Shown one piece after another: positions 4,806 to 8,437 of a DNA stretch of 8,437 bases; positions within the stretch are counted from its first letter, which is position 1; each line of letters opens with the position of its first letter. The notes below the pieces were generated by a model that had not been told where the DNA came from, made no database searches, and worked only from the letters and a program-made list of their open reading frames with translations. The stretch comes from UBA2177 sp964487525 (lineage in GTDB: Bacteria > Patescibacteriota > Dojkabacteria > SC72). The position numbers were made by a program, and so were the translations under genes. The stretch spans positions 1 through 8,437 of the forward strand of contig CAZAQC010000034.1 of the NCBI GenBank assembly GCA_964487525.1. Direction: 5' to 3'.

Positions 4806-6140
4806 ATGAAATTTGATGTAGTAATAATAGGAGCCGGACCAGCTGGATTATTTGCTTGTTATGAACTACTAAAAAGTAAGAAAAGACTGAAAATTGCTCT
4901 TGTAGAAATGGGTAGTAGGATGGAAAAAAGAAAAAGAAATGAGGTTATGTCTGGTTTCGGTGGTGCAGGTACATTCTCAGATGGTAAGTTGACTCTAACG
5001 GCTAATTTATCTCACGAAAAAGCTTTTCATTTGATACCCAAGAGTAAATATCAAAAAATTTTGGATTATGTAGATACGGTATTAACTGATTTTGGAGTAG
5101 ATGCGGAGTATTTCCCGAAAGATAGTGATGAGATGACCTCTTTAATTACTGAAGCTCACAGAAATGATATTGAATTGGTAATTAGAAAAGCAAGACATGT
5201 TGGAACAGATAAACTTAAGAGGGTAATGCTTACTTTCCAAGAATATTTGTTGAAGAATAAGGTTGAATTATTAGATAAGACAAAAGTAATAGATTTAATT
5301 GTTGAGAAAGGTGTTGTAAAGGGGGTAAAGACAGAAAGTGGAAATATTTTAGCTAAAAAAGTTTTACTAGCTCCTGGTAGAGTGAATGCAAAGTGGTTAC
5401 AGAACATGTCTGATAAATATAGTGTTGATTATCTGTATGATAAGGTTGAAGTTGGAGTTAGAGTTGAATTCCCATCTTCAATTATGAAGAGACAGTCTGA
5501 GGAATTGTATGAGATAGTCTATAGAGTAAGAACAAAAACATACCATGATATAGTAAGAACATTTTGTAGTTGTCCAAATGGTTTGGTTTCTATAGAAAAA
5601 TATGACGGATATGTATGTGTAAATGGACATTCTAATTCTGATCATTTATCTAATAACTCTAATTTTGCATTTCTTTGTGAAGTAAATTTGACTAAACCTG
5701 TAGAGAATACAATTGCATACGCCAGATCAATAGCTGAGCTTGCTTCTACAATTGGTGGAGGAAAACCAATATTACAATCTCTTGAGGATTTAAAATATGG
5801 TAGAAGAAGTACAGAAAGTAGATTAGAAAAATCCTTTGTAACACCTTCTCTTGAGGAAGTAACTCCAGGAGACATATCTATGGCATTACCACATAGGATA
5901 GTAGTTAATATAGTTGAGGGATTAGAATTACTAGATAAGGTTTTACCTGGTATAAATAGTGGTTCTACCCTACTCTATGCTCCTGAGGTTAAGTTTCGTT
6001 CTTCTAAAACAAAGACAAGTAAAAATATGGAAACATCTGTAAGGGGGCTATATGTTGCAGGTGATGCTTCAGGACTTTCTGGATCAATAACAGGAGCCGC
6101 TGTAACAGGAGTAATGGCTGCTAGAGGTATACTATCTTAA
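4806..6140 (+). CDS. FAD-dependent dehydrogenase, COG2509-like
   Basis: A 444-aa soluble flavoprotein. The N-terminus has a Rossmann dinucleotide fold, DVVIIGAGPAG at residues 4-14, with the acidic residue ending the second strand at Glu34. A glycine-rich segment SGFGGAGTFSDGKL follows at 49-62, as in COG2509 and related FAD proteins. Near the C-terminus, GLYVAGDASGLSGSITGAAVTGVMAARG (414-441) is the second FAD-binding motif, with Gly419-Asp420. A conserved-looking RTFCSCPNG at 251-259 carries a Cys-x-Cys pair, matching the CxCPGG segment typical of this group. The family is annotated as an uncharacterised NAD(P)/FAD-dependent oxidoreductase; the substrate is unknown and I do not assign one. 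It is divergent from queH. The gene is followed 27 bp later by the NatA-like ATPase, which has its own -10. No SD precedes the ATG. Confidence 0.88.
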   Translation: MKFDVVIIGAGPAGLFACYELLKSKKRLKIALVEMGSRMEKRKRNEVMSGFGGAGTFSDGKLTLTANLSHEKAFHLIPKSKYQKILDYVDTVLTDFGVDAEYFPKDSDEMTSLITEAHRNDIELVIRKARHVGTDKLKRVMLTFQEYLLKNKVELLDKTKVIDLIVEKGVVKGVKTESGNILAKKVLLAPGRVNAKWLQNMSDKYSVDYLYDKVEVGVRVEFPSSIMKRQSEELYEIVYRVRTKTYHDIVRTFCSCPNGLVSIEKYDGYVCVNGHSNSDHLSNNSNFAFLCEVNLTKPVENTIAYARSIAELASTIGGGKPILQSLEDLKYGRRSTESRLEKSFVTPSLEEVTPGDISMALPHRIVVNIVEGLELLDKVLPGINSGSTLLYAPEVKFRSSKTKTSKNMETSVRGLYVAGDASGLSGSITGAAVTGVMAARGILS

Positions 6141-6152
6141 ATAAAAGTTTTT

Positions 6153-6161
6153 TGATATATT
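6153..6161 (+). promoter_or_regulatory. Extended -10 promoter of the NatA/NatB-type operon
   Basis: TGA-TATATT (6153-6161) is an extended -10 with one mismatch from TGn-TATAAT. It ends 6 nt before the ATG at 6168, so the predicted transcription start is the start codon itself. It lies entirely in the 27-bp gap after the dehydrogenase stop. No -35 match is visible, and no SD is present. Read-through from the dehydrogenase gene remains possible. Confidence 0.5.
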
Positions 6162-6167
6162 AACGGT

Positions 6168-7067
6168 ATGTCTAAATATTCAATACATGTAAAAAATTTC
6201 TCAAAAAGTTTTGGTAATTTAAAAGCGGTAGATAATCTGTCCTTTGATGTTAATGAAGGAGAGGTATTTGCTTTTCTAGGATCTAATGGATCTGGCAAAA
6301 CTACTACTATTAGATGTTTATTAAAAATTTATGAACCTGATGAAGGAGAGCTTAATATTAATGATAGCTCATATAATGAGAAGTTAAATAATTTAATAGG
6401 ATATCTTCCAGAAGAAAGAGGCCTTTACAGAGATGTAACAGTTATGGAGATTCTTGTCTACACTGCCGTTTTAAGAGGAATTTCTAAAGAAGATGCAAAA
6501 GCAAGAAGTTTAAAATATTTGGAAAAGGTTGGCTTGATAGCACATAAAGATAAGAATATTGCTCAATTAAGTTCAGGAATGCAACAGAAGGTCCAACTTG
6601 GTACAACCCTTATACATAATCCTGAAATCTTTATACTAGATGAACCATTCAAGGGTTTAGATCCAGTTAATAGGCAATTGTTTGTAGATATACTTTCTGA
6701 AAAAGCAAAAGAAGGAGCTACTATTTTGTATAGCACTCATGTTATAGATGAGGCTCAAAAAATGGCTGATAGTCTACTTATTATCAAAGATGGAAAGATG
6801 TTGGAATATGGTGGTATAAATGATGTAAGAAGAAAATATGGTAGTAATAATATTCAAATAGAATTTACAGGTAATCCCCCAAAGAAAGAAAACAAATTAT
6901 TTACCTCTACAGTAACAAATAAAATAGCAGAAATAATACCTAAGAATAAAAATATAAATAGTAACGATATATTGGAAGAGATTATGAAGAATGGAACAAA
7001 AATTATTAGCATGAAATTAGATTATCCAAGTCTTAATCAAATTTTTATAGATTTAATGAAGAAATAA
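6168..7067 (+). CDS. ABC-2 type exporter ATP-binding protein, NatA-like
   Basis: A 299-aa ATPase subunit partnered with the ABC-2 permease that follows. Walker A is GSNGSGKTT at residues 38-46. The Q-loop region reads GYLPEERGLY (78-87), with Glu in place of the usual Gln, as in the NatA/YhaQ-type subgroup. The signature is the variant LSSGMQQKVQ at 134-143. Walker B is IFILDEP at 154-160, the D-loop GLDP at 163-166 and the switch His191 (STH). After about residue 215 a C-terminal extension ends in PSLNQIFIDLMKK, the DUF4162-type tail seen in this family. Members export Na+, drugs or peptides, or act in stress resistance; the substrate cannot be told here. The stop is 2 nt before the permease start, so the pair is certainly one operon. 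Confidence 0.93.
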   Translation: MSKYSIHVKNFSKSFGNLKAVDNLSFDVNEGEVFAFLGSNGSGKTTTIRCLLKIYEPDEGELNINDSSYNEKLNNLIGYLPEERGLYRDVTVMEILVYTAVLRGISKEDAKARSLKYLEKVGLIAHKDKNIAQLSSGMQQKVQLGTTLIHNPEIFILDEPFKGLDPVNRQLFVDILSEKAKEGATILYSTHVIDEAQKMADSLLIIKDGKMLEYGGINDVRRKYGSNNIQIEFTGNPPKKENKLFTSTVTNKIAEIIPKNKNINSNDILEEIMKNGTKIISMKLDYPSLNQIFIDLMKK

Positions 7068-7069
7068 TT

Positions 7070-8284
7070 ATGAAATTTTTACATGTAGCACAATTTGAAT
7101 ATATAAAGATAGTAAAGAAACCAACATTTTGGATATCTACCCTGTTCTTGCCGATATTTATAGGAATAGTTTCTTACATTTCAGGATACTCTTCAATGGA
7201 TGCAGCTAAGAAGATTGAAGACATGCAAACTTTTAATACAATTTATGTAATTGATAAAGCAGATATTGTACCAACTAGTATCATAGTAGAGCCTTTAGCA
7301 AGCATAGGCAGTGTTGAAGAAGTTAAAGAATCACTAATGAAAGATCCAAAGAGTGCTGTAATTCTTTTCCCAGATACCTTTTTACAAGATTTTGAATACC
7401 AAATTTATTTTAGTGAAAAAGGAGATATTTTAAGAGGAGCAAATTTACCATTGATAGTTGATTCCATATTAAAAAATAGCGCTATTAATACTATCGATAA
7501 TGAAAAATCAAGATTGTTACTAAGTAATCAATTCAAATCAACAGCCTATTCTTTTGATGAAGATGGGAATGAGATAAAAGAAGGATTAGAAAAATTCATT
7601 CTCCCTGTACTTTCTTTAGTTATATTCTTCTTGTCAGTATTTATTTCATCTTCTTTCTTGTTACAAAGCGTTTCTGCTGAGAAAGAAAATCGAATGATTG
7701 AGACTATGTTATCTATTATAGATAAGAAATCCCTTATGATTGGAAAAATGTTAGGATTGGTATGTGTTGTATTAACACAGCTATTGGTATGGTTACTATT
7801 TGGTATCCTAACCTATTATGTAATTATGAATCAATTTGGTATGTCATTACCTATTGATTTAAGTAAAATTGATTTGAGTTACTTACCTTTGAATATCTTT
7901 TTCATATTTACTGGATTTTTGTTCTTCGCCTCTGTTATGACTGGAGTTGGAGCCGTTGGTACTGGCGCTGAAGATAGTAGAAACCTTTCCTCTATATTTA
8001 TCATTCTTTCCATATTCCCCATATATCTAATGCAATCATTAATAACTGAGCCTAGTAGTCTGTTAGCGAAAGTGTTTAGCTATTTTCCTTTTACATCATT
8101 TATGATCCTTTTAGTAAGAAATTCATTGGGAGTTCTTACTACGTGGGAATTAGGAATTGGAATAGCTACATCAATAATCTATGTTATTTTGGCTACATAC
8201 ATAGCACTTAAGCTTTTTGAACTAGGATGTCTTATGTATGCAAGAAGGCCTAGTTTCAAGGAGATAATTAGCTACTTCAGGTAA
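7070..8284 (+). CDS. ABC-2 type exporter permease, NatB-like (COG1668-like)
   Basis: A 404-aa membrane subunit of the exporter. One helix lies at about residues 18-40 (FWISTLFLPIFIGIVSYISG). An extracytoplasmic domain of about 135 residues follows (45-175). Then come about five helices: 177-201, 223-252, 272-297, 305-324 and 361-388, with a hydrophobic stretch around 338-350. Family hallmarks are the AQFEYIKIVKKPTFWIST start (7-24), the cytoplasmic EKENRMIETMLS at 204-215, and a GAEDSRNLSSIF segment at 299-310. The topology matches NatB-type permeases and the length is normal for them. The ATG is 2 nt after the NatA-like stop, with only a weak GAAG (about 12 nt upstream) as possible SD, implying translational coupling. 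No terminator follows; a strong promoter for the next gene begins within a few bases. Confidence 0.9.
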   Translation: MKFLHVAQFEYIKIVKKPTFWISTLFLPIFIGIVSYISGYSSMDAAKKIEDMQTFNTIYVIDKADIVPTSIIVEPLASIGSVEEVKESLMKDPKSAVILFPDTFLQDFEYQIYFSEKGDILRGANLPLIVDSILKNSAINTIDNEKSRLLLSNQFKSTAYSFDEDGNEIKEGLEKFILPVLSLVIFFLSVFISSSFLLQSVSAEKENRMIETMLSIIDKKSLMIGKMLGLVCVVLTQLLVWLLFGILTYYVIMNQFGMSLPIDLSKIDLSYLPLNIFFIFTGFLFFASVMTGVGAVGTGAEDSRNLSSIFIILSIFPIYLMQSLITEPSSLLAKVFSYFPFTSFMILLVRNSLGVLTTWELGIGIATSIIYVILATYIALKLFELGCLMYARRPSFKEIISYFR

Positions 8285-8287
8285 CTC

Positions 8288-8318
8288 TTTACATTGATAA
8301 TAATTTTTGTGATATAAT
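8288..8318 (+). promoter_or_regulatory. Strong extended -10 promoter upstream of the RRM-like gene
   Basis: TGA-TATAAT (8310-8318) is a perfect extended -10. A TTTACA match to the -35 lies at 8288-8293 with a 19-nt spacer; TTGATA at 8294-8299 is closer than normal (13 nt). The predicted start is about 8325. This is the best promoter match in the window and begins almost at the stop of the NatB-like gene. Confidence 0.65.
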
Positions 8319-8324
8319 ATTAAC

Positions 8325-8414
8325 AGCTATGGAAGCTTTCTTCGTGAGTAGACTGCTTAGAGTGTAATCTCCCAGTAAATGGTGTAGCGGATTTAATTTA
8401 TTTTTATATAAATA
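8325..8414 (+). promoter_or_regulatory. About 90-nt 5' leader of the RRM-like gene, possibly structured
   Basis: From the predicted start near 8325 to the ATG at 8415 runs a leader of about 90 nt, much longer than any other in this window. A hairpin can form with ACTG (8352-8355) paired to CAGT (8373-8376) and GAG/CTC inside (8360-8362, 8369-8371). The last 25 nt are A/T only and unpaired-looking, with no SD. The leader is also less AT-rich in its centre than flanking DNA. I do not recognise a known riboswitch class. Autoregulation by the encoded RNA-binding protein is a possibility, not shown. Confidence 0.4.
8329..8367 (+). CDS. Possible 12-aa leader peptide ORF (MEAFFVSRLLRV)
   Basis: An ATG at 8329, 10 nt after the perfect -10, opens a 12-codon frame ending in TAA at 8365-8367. 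It would be the first start codon on the transcript, at a distance from the -10 equal to that of the two small membrane genes. There is no SD and no run of codons pointing to amino-acid attenuation. It may be a chance ORF in a noncoding leader. Confidence 0.25.
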   Translation: MEAFFVSRLLRV

Positions 8415-8437
8415 ATGGGTAAAAAATTATTTGTAGG
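8415..8437 (+). CDS. Start of a probable RRM-domain RNA-binding protein (truncated by window end)
   Basis: Only MGKKLFV plus two bases of the next codon (GG, so Gly) are visible. M-x-KKLFVG is the usual opening of small bacterial single-RRM proteins, where KLFVGNL is the RNP2 strand. The long leader and strong promoter fit an abundant RNA-binding protein. With so few residues the call rests on pattern memory, so the start is fairly likely and the family only probable. Confidence 0.5.

Noticed and set aside
5156..5875. Minus-strand frames of 77-83 codons inside the FAD dehydrogenase gene
   Set aside because: They are antisense to a complete, motif-bearing flavoprotein gene and have no promoter or motif of their own.
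80..8284. Possible recoding of TGA (genetic code 25 or 4), since no gene here ends in TGA
   Set aside because: All genes reach normal family length under the standard code without in-frame TGA, and TAA preference is expected in AT-rich DNA. The sample of about ten stops is too small to suggest recoding.
1..8437. CRISPR array, insertion sequence, integrase or attachment site, including at the tRNA-Leu
   Set aside because: No direct repeats with spacers, no transposase or recombinase motifs, and no duplicated tRNA 3' end can be seen; the tRNA 3' end is outside the window.

Overview
The window is AT-rich bacterial DNA. It is gene-dense, has short intergenic gaps, almost no Shine-Dalgarno sequences, and TAA as nearly every stop codon. 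I see no transposase, integrase, CRISPR array or phage gene. The compact layout, weak SD usage, a signal-peptide/Ig-like/one-TM surface protein with a Lys/Glu tail, and an RRM-type start at the right edge would all fit a Candidate Phyla Radiation (Patescibacteria) genome of low GC. That placement is inference; no rRNA or marker phylogeny was possible.

Layout. The left part (1-1710) lies on the minus strand: def (peptide deformylase), then a signal-peptide-bearing membrane protein with Ig-like domains, then a tRNA-Leu(CAG) cut by the window edge. A 63-bp divergent promoter region (1711-1773) separates def from a plus-strand pair, a LolD/MacB-type ABC ATPase and its FtsX/MacB-type permease, which overlap (1774-3715). 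Two very small minus-strand ORFs follow (40 and 52 aa, 3719-4026), each with one predicted membrane segment; they are easily missed by gene callers. queH (epoxyqueuosine reductase) is next on the minus strand (4196-4723). It diverges from a plus-strand FAD-dependent dehydrogenase of the COG2509 type (4806-6140). A NatA/NatB-type ABC exporter pair follows (6168-8284), spaced by 2 nt. The window ends with a strong extended -10 promoter, a ~90-nt leader containing a 12-codon ORF, and the first 7 codons of a gene starting MGKKLFV, which resembles an RRM RNA-binding protein.

How it fits together. The genes are housekeeping or envelope functions rather than one pathway: protein N-terminal maturation, tRNA wobble-base modification, two distinct ABC export systems and several membrane proteins of unknown role. 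The most consistent structural signal is regulatory. At def, the LolD-like ATPase, queH and the NatA-like ATPase, a -10 element lies exactly 6-7 nt before the ATG, which predicts leaderless mRNAs. The same logic moves the queH start to the second ATG. I found no convincing undescribed multi-gene system. The best leads are the paired small membrane proteins, the leaderless promoter pattern, and the RRM-gene leader.
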